A DNA stretch of 36,983 nucleotides from Pseudomonadota bacterium (GTDB lineage: Bacteria; Pseudomonadota; Gammaproteobacteria; Burkholderiales; Burkholderiaceae_C): the NCBI GenBank assembly GCA_963205335.1, contig CAUJIM010000051.1, positions 1-36,983 on the forward strand. Reading direction: 5' to 3'. Positions 9,120 to 18,321 of this stretch are shown here, piece by piece; position 1 is the stretch's first letter; every line of letters starts with the position of its first letter. Below the pieces are notes generated by a model. It was not told the DNA's origin, did no database searches, and worked only from the letters and a program-made list of their open reading frames with translations. The translations under genes and the position numbers were made by a program.

Positions 9120-9428
9120 TCAGCGGCGCGCCAGCAGGAACCCCACCAGCGCACCCACGGCGAGCGCGGCGCTGGCCACGCGCCAGGGTTCGTCGTGGGC
9201 GTAGCGGTCGGCGGCGCGCGCCGCGTCCCTGGCCTGCTGCGCGGCATCCTGCGCGGCGCGCACGGTGGCGTCGCGCACGCTTTGCACGCCCTCGTCGAGC
9301 CGTTGGCGCAGCTGCTTGATCTCGGGAATTCCGTCGAGGTCCTTGCTGGAGAGCAGATTGCGCAGGTCACCGACGAGGCGTTCGAGCTCGCTCTGGGTGG
9401 TATCGGGGGTTTCGGATTTGGAGGCCAT
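9120..9428 (-). CDS. DUF883 / ElaB-YqjD-YgaM family protein
   Basis: A 102-aa protein with a long charged helical region (about residues 10-75, many alternating Asp/Glu/Arg/Lys/Gln) and a single C-terminal transmembrane segment (VASAALAVGALVGFLLARR). This is the standard architecture of the family. E. coli YqjD and ElaB are tail-anchored inner-membrane proteins that associate with ribosomes in stationary phase; the same role here is inferred from family only. First gene of the yqjD-yqjE-yqjK-like unit. AAAGG lies about 9 bases before the ATG. Confidence 0.88.
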   Translation of the reverse strand: MASKSETPDTTQSELERLVGDLRNLLSSKDLDGIPEIKQLRQRLDEGVQSVRDATVRAAQDAAQQARDAARAADRYAHDEPWRVASAALAVGALVGFLLARR

Positions 9429-9594
9429 GGTTCAACCTTTCACGAACGAATGGACACGGCGGCGTGCGCCTTGCCCCAGGAGCGTTTCATCTTAATCGAC
9501 GCGCGCACCGCATGCGCACTCCAGGCCGGCCAGGCCGTTGCGCGGCCGTTTCATGGGGCACGCTGCCTGCAAAGCCACCACGCGGCCGCGGGGT

Positions 9595-10961
<1,367 letters not shown>

Positions 10962-10964
10962 GCC

Positions 10965-12008
10965 ATGGCTGAGCAGGAAAACGTGCAGGGCGCGGTCAGC
11001 TCGATGACCATGGTGCAGGCGCTGCGTTCGGGCCTGGACGTGATGATGGGGCGCGACCACGACGTCATCGTCTACGGCGAGGACGTGGGCTACTTCGGCG
11101 GGGTGTTCCGCGTCACCGACGGGCTGCAGGCCAAGTACGGCAAGACGCGCTGCTTCGACGCGCCGATCTCCGAGTCGGGCATCGTCGCCACGGCGCTGGG
11201 CATGGCGGCCTACGGCCTGAAGCCGGTGGTGGAAATCCAGTTCGCCGACTACTTCTACCCGGCGATGGACCAGATCGTCTCCGAGGTGGCGCGCCTGCGC
11301 TTTCGCTCGGCGGGCGATTTCGCCGCGCCCATGGTGATCCGCATGCCCTGCGGCGGCGGCATCTACGGCGGGCAGACGCACAGCCAGAGCCCCGAGGCGG
11401 TCTTCACCCACATCTGCGGCATCCGCACGGTGATGCCGAGCAACCCGCACGATGCCAAGGGGCTGCTGATCTCGGCCATCGAGTGCGAAGACCCGGTGGT
11501 GTTCCTGGAGCCCAAGCGGCTGTACAACGGGCCGTTCGACGGACGCCACGACCAGCCGGTCGTGCCCTGGTCGAAACACGAGCTGGGCCGCGTGCCCGAG
11601 GGCTACTACAAGGTGCCGCTCACCAGCGCCGCGGTGTTCCGGCCTGGCAAGGCGGTGACGGTGCTGACCTACGGCACCATGGTCTGGGTGAGCGAGCGCG
11701 CGGCGATCGAGACCGGCATAGACGCCGAGATCATCGACCTGCGCTCGATCTGGCCGCTGGACCTGCAGACCATCGTCGATTCGGTGAAGAAGACCGGTCG
11801 CTGCGTCGTGGTGCACGAGGCCACGCGCACCGGCGGCTTCGGCGCCGAGCTCACGGCCCTGGTGCAGGAGCATTGCTTCTACCACCTGGAGGCGCCGATC
11901 GAGCGCGTCGCAGGCTGGGACACGCCCTACCCGCACGCGCAGGAGTGGGCCTACTTTCCGGGCCCGGCCCGTGTCGGCGCGGCGCTCAGGCGCGTGATGG
12001 AGGGCTGA
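10965..12008 (+). CDS. bkdA2: Branched-chain 2-oxoacid dehydrogenase E1 beta subunit
   Basis: The 347-aa beta subunit completes the alpha2beta2 E1 with the preceding gene. Family signatures are visible in order: MVQALRSGLDVMM, YGEDVGYFGGVFRVTDGL, FDAPISESGIVATALGMAAYGLKPV, RMPCGGGIYGGQTHSQSPE and the C-terminal transketolase domain with VHEATRTGGFGAEL. The YFGGVFR sequence and GGGI(Y/F)GGQTHSQSPE agree with branched-chain rather than pyruvate E1 beta. The ATG is 3 bases after the bkdA1 stop. The first 10 or so residues (MAEQENVQGA) are a non-conserved tail. Confidence 0.93.
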   Translation: MAEQENVQGAVSSMTMVQALRSGLDVMMGRDHDVIVYGEDVGYFGGVFRVTDGLQAKYGKTRCFDAPISESGIVATALGMAAYGLKPVVEIQFADYFYPAMDQIVSEVARLRFRSAGDFAAPMVIRMPCGGGIYGGQTHSQSPEAVFTHICGIRTVMPSNPHDAKGLLISAIECEDPVVFLEPKRLYNGPFDGRHDQPVVPWSKHELGRVPEGYYKVPLTSAAVFRPGKAVTVLTYGTMVWVSERAAIETGIDAEIIDLRSIWPLDLQTIVDSVKKTGRCVVVHEATRTGGFGAELTALVQEHCFYHLEAPIERVAGWDTPYPHAQEWAYFPGPARVGAALRRVMEG

Positions 12009-12012
12009 CGCC

Positions 12013-13299
12013 ATGGGTATCTACGTGATCCGCGTGCCCGACATCGGCGAGGGCATTGCCGAAGTGGAAATCGCCGCCTGGCACGTGCAGCCGGGCGATG
12101 CGGTGGCCGAAGACCAGTTGATCGCCGACGTGATGACCGACAAGGCCACGGTGGAAATCCCCAGCCACGTGCACGGCACGGTGGCCGGGCTGGGCGGCAA
12201 GGTGGGCGAGGTGCTCGCCGTCGGCGCGGAGCTGGTGCGCCTCGAGGTGGAAGGAGAGGGAAATCTCAAGGAATCGCCCGCCAGTCAAGCGCAAATAGCT
12301 CCTGAAAAGATAGTTCAACCAGGGGCCGCGCCTGTCCCCGTGGCGGCCCCCGCGCCCGCACCTGCGCCGGCCCCCGCGCCGCGCGCCGCGGTCGCTCCCG
12401 GGGCGCCGGCCGCGCCGCGAACGGCGGGCGAGCGGCCGCTGGCCGCCCCCTCGGTGCGCCGCCGGGCGCTGGAGATGGGCGTGGAGCTGCGCTACGTGCC
12501 GGGCAGCGGCCCGGCCGGGCGCATCCTGCACGAGGACCTGGACGCCTGGGCCGCCCGCGGCGGCGCGGCCGCGGCGGGCGGTTCGATCTACGTCGAGCGC
12601 CACGGCGAGCAGGCCGTCCCGGTGATCGGCCTGCGCCGCAAGATCGCGCAGAAGATGCAGGAGGCCAAGCGCCGCATCCCGCACTTCAGCTACGTCGAGG
12701 AAGTGGACGTGACCGAGCTGGAGCTGCTGCGCGCCCGGCTCAACCAGCTCCACGGCGGCGCGCGCGGCAAGCTCACGCTGCTGCCGCTGCTGATCCGCGC
12801 CATGGTGGTCGCGCTGCGCGACTTCCCGCAGATCAACGCGCGCTACGACGACGAGGCGGGCGTGGTCACGCGCTTCGAGGCGGTGCACATGGGCATCGCC
12901 ACGCAGACCGACGGCGGCCTGATGGTGCCGGTGCTGCGCCATGCCGAGGCGCTCGACCTCTGGGCCTGCGCCGCCGGCGTCGCGCGTGTGGCCGAGGGCG
13001 CGCGCACCGGCAAGGCGCCGCGCGAGGAGCTCTCGGGCTCGACCATCACGCTCACCAGCCTCGGGCCGCTGGGCGGCATCGCCAGCACGCCGGTGATCAA
13101 CCACCCCGAGGTGGCCATCGTCGGCGTCAACCGCATCGTCGAGCGCCCCATGCTCAGCAAAGGCCAGGTGGTGGCGCGGCAGTTGATGAACCTGTCGTCG
13201 TCGTTCGACCACCGCGTGGTCGACGGCATGGACGCGGCGCGCTTCATCCAGGCGGTGCGCGGCCTGCTGGAAACCCCGGCGCTGCTGTTTGTCGAATGA
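12013..13299 (+). CDS. bkdB: Branched-chain 2-oxoacid dehydrogenase E2 (lipoamide acyltransferase)
   Basis: The 428-aa core enzyme of the complex. It has one lipoyl domain (residues 1-80, lipoylated K44 in MTDKATVEIP), an Ala/Pro-rich flexible linker (about 95-135), the E1/E3-binding domain (about 148-182, SVRRRALEMGVEL to GRILHEDL) and the catalytic domain with H400 and D404 in FDHRVVDG. The linker start (about residues 88-102) is encoded by one of the dispersed repeats, visibly AT-richer than the flanks, so the element sits where extra residues are tolerated. It lies 4 bases after bkdA2. Confidence 0.94.
   Translation: MGIYVIRVPDIGEGIAEVEIAAWHVQPGDAVAEDQLIADVMTDKATVEIPSHVHGTVAGLGGKVGEVLAVGAELVRLEVEGEGNLKESPASQAQIAPEKIVQPGAAPVPVAAPAPAPAPAPAPRAAVAPGAPAAPRTAGERPLAAPSVRRRALEMGVELRYVPGSGPAGRILHEDLDAWAARGGAAAAGGSIYVERHGEQAVPVIGLRRKIAQKMQEAKRRIPHFSYVEEVDVTELELLRARLNQLHGGARGKLTLLPLLIRAMVVALRDFPQINARYDDEAGVVTRFEAVHMGIATQTDGGLMVPVLRHAEALDLWACAAGVARVAEGARTGKAPREELSGSTITLTSLGPLGGIASTPVINHPEVAIVGVNRIVERPMLSKGQVVARQLMNLSSSFDHRVVDGMDAARFIQAVRGLLETPALLFVE
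12286..12303 (+). repeat. Dispersed CAAGCGC-N4-AGCT repeat, copy B (inside bkdB linker)
   Basis: CAAGCGC, AAAT, AGCTCCT, then TGAAAAGATAG. The short AT-richer patch (about 12265-12320) interrupts very GC-rich sequence. It encodes the residues just after the lipoyl domain of E2. Confidence 0.6.
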
Positions 13300-13314
13300 A
13301 CGCGGAGTGATGCG

Positions 13315-14709
13315 ATGAAGGAAATTTCCACCCGGCTCCTCGTGATCGGCGGCGGCCCCGGCGGCTACGTGGCGGCCATCCGCGCGGCGCAGCTGGGCGT
13401 GCCCACGGTGCTGGCCGAGGGCGCGCGCGCCGGCGGCACCTGCCTGAACATCGGCTGCATTCCGTCCAAGGCGCTGATCCATGCGGCGCAGGCGTTCGAG
13501 ACCGCGCGCCTGCAGGCCGCGGGCACCTCGCCGCTGGGCATCCGCGTGCAGCAGCCCGCGCTCGACCTGGGCCAGACCGTGCGCTGGAAGGACGGCATCG
13601 TCCAGCGCCTGACCTCGGGCGTGGGCGCGCTGCTGCGCAAGGCGGGCGTGCAGGTGCTCGCGGGCTGGGCCACGATCGAGGACGGCAAGACCGCGGTGGT
13701 GCAGGTGGGCGGCGAGGCGCTGCGCGTGCGCTGCGAGCACCTGCTGCTGGCCACGGGCTCCGAGCCGGTGGCGCTGCCGAGCATGCCGTTCGGCGGCGCG
13801 ATCTGGTCCTCGACCGATGCGCTCTCGCCCGCCGGGCTGCCGCGGCGCCTGGTGGTCGTGGGCGCGGGCTACATCGGGCTGGAGCTGAGCTTCGCCTACC
13901 GCAAGCTGGGCAGCGAGGTCACCGTGGTCGAGGCCGCGCAGCACGTGCTGCCGCGCTACGACGAGGCGCTCACCAGGCCGGTGCTCGACGCGCTCAAGAA
14001 GAGCGGCGTGGTGCTGCATCTGGGCTGCAGCGTGCAGGGCTGGGACGAGCGCCATGGCGTGCACGTGAGGAACGCCAACGCCGACGAATTCGCCCTGCCG
14101 GCCGACAAGGTGCTCGTCGCCGTGGGCCGCAGGCCGCGCACCGCGGGCTTCGGCCTGGAGGGGTTGCAGCTCACGATGCAGGGGCGCGCCGTCGCGGTCG
14201 ATGCCCGCTGCGCCACCTCGATGCGCGGCGTCTGGGCGATCGGCGACCTGACCGGCGAGCCCATGCTGGCGCACCGGGCGATGGCGCAGGGCGAGTGCGT
14301 GGCCGAGCAGGTCGCGGGCCGGCCGCGGCGCTTCGAGCCGATGGCGATCCCCGCCGTGTGCTTCACCGACCCCGAGATCGTGCTCAGCGGCATGACGCCG
14401 GACGAGGCCAGGGCGGCGGGCGTCGAGACGGTGCAGGCGAGCTTTCCGCTGGCCGCCAACGGCCGCGCGCTCACCCTCGGCGCCGAGGGCGGCTTCGTGC
14501 GCGTGCTGGCGCGCAAGGGCGACCACGTCATCCTCGGCTGGCACGCGGTGGGCCACGGCGTCGCCGAGCTGGCGGCGGCGTTCGGCCAGTCGATCGAGAT
14601 GGGCGCGCGGCTGGAAGACGTGGCCGGCACGATCCACGCGCACCCCACGCTGGGCGAGGCGGTGCAGGAGGCGGCGCTGCGCGCGCTGGGGCAGGCGCTG
14701 CACGTGTGA
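13315..14709 (+). CDS. lpdV: Dihydrolipoamide dehydrogenase (E3) of the branched-chain complex
   Basis: FAD flavoprotein (464 aa) that reoxidises the E2 lipoyl group with NAD+. It has an N-terminal FAD site ([21 protein letters not shown]), the redox-active pair C43/C48 in [19 protein letters not shown], a central NAD-binding motif ([16 protein letters not shown]) and the dimer-interface His-Glu pair H443/E448 in [14 protein letters not shown]. It begins 15 bases after bkdB and is the last gene of the operon, so it is called LpdV-type rather than the pyruvate-complex E3. The second 63-bp intergenic repeat starts 10 bases after its stop. Confidence 0.94.
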   Translation: MKEISTRLLVIGGGPGGYVAAIRAAQLGVPTVLAEGARAGGTCLNIGCIPSKALIHAAQAFETARLQAAGTSPLGIRVQQPALDLGQTVRWKDGIVQRLTSGVGALLRKAGVQVLAGWATIEDGKTAVVQVGGEALRVRCEHLLLATGSEPVALPSMPFGGAIWSSTDALSPAGLPRRLVVVGAGYIGLELSFAYRKLGSEVTVVEAAQHVLPRYDEALTRPVLDALKKSGVVLHLGCSVQGWDERHGVHVRNANADEFALPADKVLVAVGRRPRTAGFGLEGLQLTMQGRAVAVDARCATSMRGVWAIGDLTGEPMLAHRAMAQGECVAEQVAGRPRRFEPMAIPAVCFTDPEIVLSGMTPDEARAAGVETVQASFPLAANGRALTLGAEGGFVRVLARKGDHVILGWHAVGHGVAELAAAFGQSIEMGARLEDVAGTIHAHPTLGEAVQEAALRALGQALHV

Positions 14710-14719
14710 TTGCCGCTTG

Positions 14720-14782
14720 CATGGCGCCTCGCGCCGTGCGCGGCGCATGAAGCCGGCGCGCCCCGGGCGAGGGCCACCGCGC
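14720..14782 (+). repeat. 63-bp intergenic repeat, copy 2 (3' of lpdV)
   Basis: Second copy of the sequence at 6875-6937, same orientation, with about 8 substitutions and no gaps by eye. It again lies right after a plus-strand operon end and before a convergent minus-strand gene. The 110-bp gap holds nothing else I can name. Confidence 0.6.
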
Positions 14783-14819
14783 AAGGGCCGCCCCGCAGCG
14801 CCACAGGGGTTGTTCCAAT

Positions 14820-15947
14820 TCAAGCCGCGCAGGTGCGGTCGCGCCCCTGGGACTTGGCCTGGTAGAGCGCCCGATCGGCCCGGGCGATCATCGCGTCGAG
14901 CGTGTCCTGCGGCCCGCGCCATGCCGCCGCGCCGATGCTCACGGTGCAGCGCAGCGGATGGTCTTCGGAGACGGCGGCCCTGATGCGCCGCGCCACGTGC
15001 TCGGCCTCGGCCAGGTGGGTGGCGGGCAGCAGCACCATGAACTCCTCGCCGCCGTAGCGGCCGAGCAGGTCGGCCTGGCGCAGCTGCTCCTTCGCGCGGC
15101 GGGCGCAGTGCGCCAGCACGCGGTCGCCGTACGGGTGCCCGCGGGTGTCGTTGATCTTCTTGAAGTGGTCCAGGTCGAACATCATCAGCGTCGGCCCCTG
15201 GCCCGAGCGGCGGCTGCGGTCGAGCTCCTGGGCGCAGGCCTGCATCAGCGCGCCGCGGTGCAGCACCCGGGTCAGCGGATCGTGCGTCGCCTGGTGGCGC
15301 AGGTCGCCGGACAGGCGCTCCATCGCCATCACGATGGCCCCCATGCCGAGCGCGAGCAGGGCAAAGACGTAGGTGCCGACGTACAGTGAATTGAACGGCG
15401 ATGGGGCGAGGAAGTCGCGGAACTCGCCCCCCTGCGCCAGCTGCACGAAGCGCGCCGCGAGCGCCAGCAGGTGCACCAGGAACGCCGCCTGGATGAGCCG
15501 CACCGGAAACCCCCGGTTGCCGTGGCGCAGCAGGATGCGCAGGTTCAGCGCGTCGACGGCCATGTAGACCGCGCAGACGCGCAGCAGGTAGCCGGTCTCT
15601 TCGCGGGAGCCCAACAGGGCCAGCAGCAGCAGCGCCAGCAGGGCGTAGGTCGGCCAGCGCGTGCGCCGGCGGTAGAAATCGCGCGCGCCGAGGTAGTAGG
15701 CGAGGGTGCCCGCCGCGACCAGGATGCTGCCGCCGCCCTGGGTGAGGGAGGTGGGCCAGTGCCCGTGCTGGCTGATGAGGGCGGAAGCCAGGCACCACAG
15801 CGCCGGCCCCAGCGCCCAGTAGCCCGTGCCCCGGATGTCCGCCGGGTAGCGCAGGCGCATGAGCATCAGCGTGGCCGCCAGGACCAGCGAGACCGCCATG
15901 GCCAGGCCGACCAGCGTCGTCGGTTCGGGAAGAAGCGTCTCGGGCAT
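14820..15947 (-). CDS. Membrane-bound diguanylate cyclase (GGDEF), downstream paralogue
   Basis: A 375-aa protein that should make c-di-GMP. The N-terminal half (about residues 1-200) is a run of six or seven hydrophobic segments. The C-terminal half is a GGDEF domain beginning HDPLTRVLHRGALMQ, with metal-binding FDLDHFKKIND, the active-site GGEEF and an intact inhibitory I-site RQAD five residues before it. The catalytic motif is a functional variant. The start ATG is 14 bases downstream of the stop of the closely related gene at 15962-17095; the pair is probably co-transcribed. No EAL or sensor domain of known ligand is seen. Confidence 0.9.
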   Translation of the reverse strand: MPETLLPEPTTLVGLAMAVSLVLAATLMLMRLRYPADIRGTGYWALGPALWCLASALISQHGHWPTSLTQGGGSILVAAGTLAYYLGARDFYRRRTRWPTYALLALLLLALLGSREETGYLLRVCAVYMAVDALNLRILLRHGNRGFPVRLIQAAFLVHLLALAARFVQLAQGGEFRDFLAPSPFNSLYVGTYVFALLALGMGAIVMAMERLSGDLRHQATHDPLTRVLHRGALMQACAQELDRSRRSGQGPTLMMFDLDHFKKINDTRGHPYGDRVLAHCARRAKEQLRQADLLGRYGGEEFMVLLPATHLAEAEHVARRIRAAVSEDHPLRCTVSIGAAAWRGPQDTLDAMIARADRALYQAKSQGRDRTCAA

Positions 15948-15961
15948 GGGCGTTTCGCGGC

Positions 15962-17095
15962 TCAGTGGGCGCAGGTCTGGTTGCGGCCCCGGGATTTGGC
16001 GCAGTACAGCGCCTGGTCCGCGCGCTGGATCAGCGCCTGCAGCGTGTCGCCCGGCCCGTCCCAGGTGGCCAGGCCGATGCTGCAGGGGCAGTCGAGCGCG
16101 TGGCCGCGGGCCAGCGCCTGGTGGATGCGCTGCGCCGCCGCGTGCCCTTGCGCCGCCCCGGCCGCGGGCAGGGCCACCATGAATTCCTCGCCGCCGTAGC
16201 GTCCCAGCAGGTCCGAGCCGCGCAGCAGCTCCCGCACGCGCTGCGCGAAGTGCACCAGCACCGCGTCGCCGTGCTGGTGCCCGTGCCGGTCGTTGATCCT
16301 CTTGAAATGGTCCAGGTCCACCATCAGCAGCGACAGGTCCTCGCCGGCGCGCTCGCAGCGCTTGAGTTCGTTCGCGCAGCGCTGCATCAGGGCGCGCCGG
16401 TTGAGCGTGCCGGTGAGCGGGTCGTGCGTGATCTGGTGCTGCAGCTCCTCGACCACCTGGTCGGTCGCCATGAGCAGCGCGCCGAAGCACATCAGCGTCA
16501 GGGTGGGTGCGAAGGAGGCGACCATGATGGTCTCCTCGAAGGTCTTGTCCATGAGGTCCAGGCCGGCCCTGCCGTCGAACGTCGTCCACAGGCGGTACGC
16601 GATCACCAGCATCTGGCCCGCGCAGGCGCCCTGGATCATGCGCGTCGGCAGCGAATGCCTGCCGTGCCGCTGCAGGAAGACGAGGATCGCGAGCTCGGCG
16701 CCCGCGACGCTGCCGATCATCGAGCGCAGCTGCGCCGGCCAGCTCGGCTGGACGTGGGTGAACCACGCGATCGTGGCGATCGCCAGCGCTGTCGCCGCCG
16801 CCGTGGCGCGCCAGCGGGCCGGGCGTCCGGAAAAACGGCGGCAGCCGGTGTAGTACACGCCGAACCCGGCCAGCAGGAAGGTGCTGGCGATCGTGCTCGA
16901 AATGACCGGGTGCGTCAGCCTCGCGCTGCTGTACAGCGCCGCGGCGAGGCACCAGAGCAGCGCCGCCGCGGCCCAGTGCCCGATGCCGCGAACGTGCCGC
17001 GGGTAGTAGTGGCGCATGAAGGCCAGCACCGCCGCCAGCACCATCGCCGCGAGCACGCTCGCCAGCGTCAGTGAACGAATGTCGAGGGCGGGCAT
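15962..17095 (-). CDS. Membrane-bound diguanylate cyclase (GGDEF), upstream paralogue
   Basis: A 377-aa protein with the same plan as its downstream neighbour: a multi-pass membrane region, then GGDEF with HDPLTGTLNRRALMQR, VDLDHFKRINDRHGHQHGD, active-site GGEEF and I-site RGSD. The two proteins align over their full length, including (Y/H)YP.(D/H)(I/V)RG.G(Y/H)WA near the N-terminus and near-identical C-terminal GR(D/N)(R/Q)TCA, which points to tandem duplication. It is divergent from glyQ across 216 bp containing only a weak TAAAAT -10-like element (17255-17260, plus strand). Confidence 0.9.
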   Translation of the reverse strand: MPALDIRSLTLASVLAAMVLAAVLAFMRHYYPRHVRGIGHWAAAALLWCLAAALYSSARLTHPVISSTIASTFLLAGFGVYYTGCRRFSGRPARWRATAAATALAIATIAWFTHVQPSWPAQLRSMIGSVAGAELAILVFLQRHGRHSLPTRMIQGACAGQMLVIAYRLWTTFDGRAGLDLMDKTFEETIMVASFAPTLTLMCFGALLMATDQVVEELQHQITHDPLTGTLNRRALMQRCANELKRCERAGEDLSLLMVDLDHFKRINDRHGHQHGDAVLVHFAQRVRELLRGSDLLGRYGGEEFMVALPAAGAAQGHAAAQRIHQALARGHALDCPCSIGLATWDGPGDTLQALIQRADQALYCAKSRGRNQTCAH

Positions 17096-17311
17096 GGAGA
17101 AGGTGCGGTGGCTCGCTTGTCGTCGTGGCCCTGAGAGCCTGCTGTTACTCCTCGCGGGGGTCTGGCCGTGCACCCCCGGGTTTCCACGGGGTTGCATTGC
17201 GCCGCAAGACGGTGTCCGGGCAAATGTAACGGCAGTGCGCCGGGTGCGAGCGCCTAAAATGGCCTGTTTTCCCGCGTGTGTTGGCGCGCAGCCCTTCCTC
17301 CACTTCCGGCC

Positions 17312-18262
17312 ATGCAGACTTTCCAGGACATCATCTTCGAACTCCAGTCGTACTGGGCCGCGCAGGGCTGTGCGCTGTTGCAGCCCTACGACATGGAGGT
17401 CGGTGCCGGCACGTCGCACACGGCCACGTTCCTGAGGGCCCTGGGGCCGGAGCCCTGGAAGGCCGCCTACGTGCAGCCCAGCCGCCGCCCCAAGGACGGA
17501 CGCTACGGCAACAACCCCAACCGGCTGCAGCACTACTACCAGTACCAGGTGGTGCTCAAGCCGGCTCCGTCCGACATCCTCGACCTCTACCTCGGCAGCC
17601 TGGAGGGGCTGGGCTTCGACCTGAAGAAGAACGACATCCGCTTCGTCGAGGACGACTGGGAGAACCCCACGCTGGGCGCCTGGGGCCTGGGCTGGGAGGT
17701 CTGGCTCAACGGCATGGAGGTGACGCAGTTCACCTATTTCCAGCAGGTCGGCGGCATCGACTGCAGGCCCGCCACGGGCGAGATCACCTACGGCCTGGAG
17801 CGCCTGGCGATGTACCTGCAGGGCGTGGACAACGTCTACGACCTGGTCTGGACGCAGGGGCCCGACGGCTCGAAGCTGACCTACGGCGACGTCTACCACC
17901 AGAACGAGGTCGAGCAGTCCACCTATAACTTCGAGCAGTCCGACGCGGCCTTCCTCTTCGTCGCGTTCGACGCGCACGAGAAGCAGGCCCAGCACCTGAT
18001 GGCCGAGCAGCTCTCGCTGCCGGCGTACGAGCAGGTGCTCAAGGCGGCCCACACCTTCAACCTGCTGGACGCGCGCGGCGCGATCAGCGTGACCGAGCGC
18101 GCGGCCTACATCGCGCGCATCCGCAACCTGGCGCGGGGCGTGGCCAGGTGCTACCTCGACAGCCGCGCGCGCCTGGGCTTTCCGATGGCCAGCAGGGCGC
18201 ATGCCGAAGAGGTGCTGGCCGAGCTGGCCAAGGCCGCGCAGCGGCCCAGGAAAGCCGCCTGA
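17312..18262 (+). CDS. glyQ: Glycyl-tRNA synthetase alpha subunit
   Basis: Catalytic alpha subunit (316 aa) of the bacterial alpha2beta2 glycyl-tRNA synthetase. The start [20 protein letters not shown] is the canonical N-terminus. The class II signatures follow: [40 protein letters not shown] and [27 protein letters not shown]. The frame extends a few codons upstream but the ATG at 17312 matches the family. It is followed by glyS after 59 bp that are largely occupied by a dispersed repeat, an unusually wide gap for this pair. Confidence 0.97.
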   Translation: MQTFQDIIFELQSYWAAQGCALLQPYDMEVGAGTSHTATFLRALGPEPWKAAYVQPSRRPKDGRYGNNPNRLQHYYQYQVVLKPAPSDILDLYLGSLEGLGFDLKKNDIRFVEDDWENPTLGAWGLGWEVWLNGMEVTQFTYFQQVGGIDCRPATGEITYGLERLAMYLQGVDNVYDLVWTQGPDGSKLTYGDVYHQNEVEQSTYNFEQSDAAFLFVAFDAHEKQAQHLMAEQLSLPAYEQVLKAAHTFNLLDARGAISVTERAAYIARIRNLARGVARCYLDSRARLGFPMASRAHAEEVLAELAKAAQRPRKAA

Positions 18263-18273
18263 ATCCAAAAGAA

Positions 18274-18321
18274 AATCGGGCTCCAGCCCTTGCCAGGCAA
18301 GCGCGAAAAGCTATCAAATCC
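18274..18321 (+). repeat. Dispersed repeat, copy C (glyQ-glyS intergenic), most complete copy
   Basis: The core is CAAGCGC (18298-18304), GAAA, AGCT (18309-18312). The left half contains the palindrome CTTGCC-A-GGCAAG (18289-18301), so the element can fold as a hairpin. It ends one base before the glyS ATG and therefore supplies the glyS ribosome-binding region; no other Shine-Dalgarno is seen. Confidence 0.65.
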
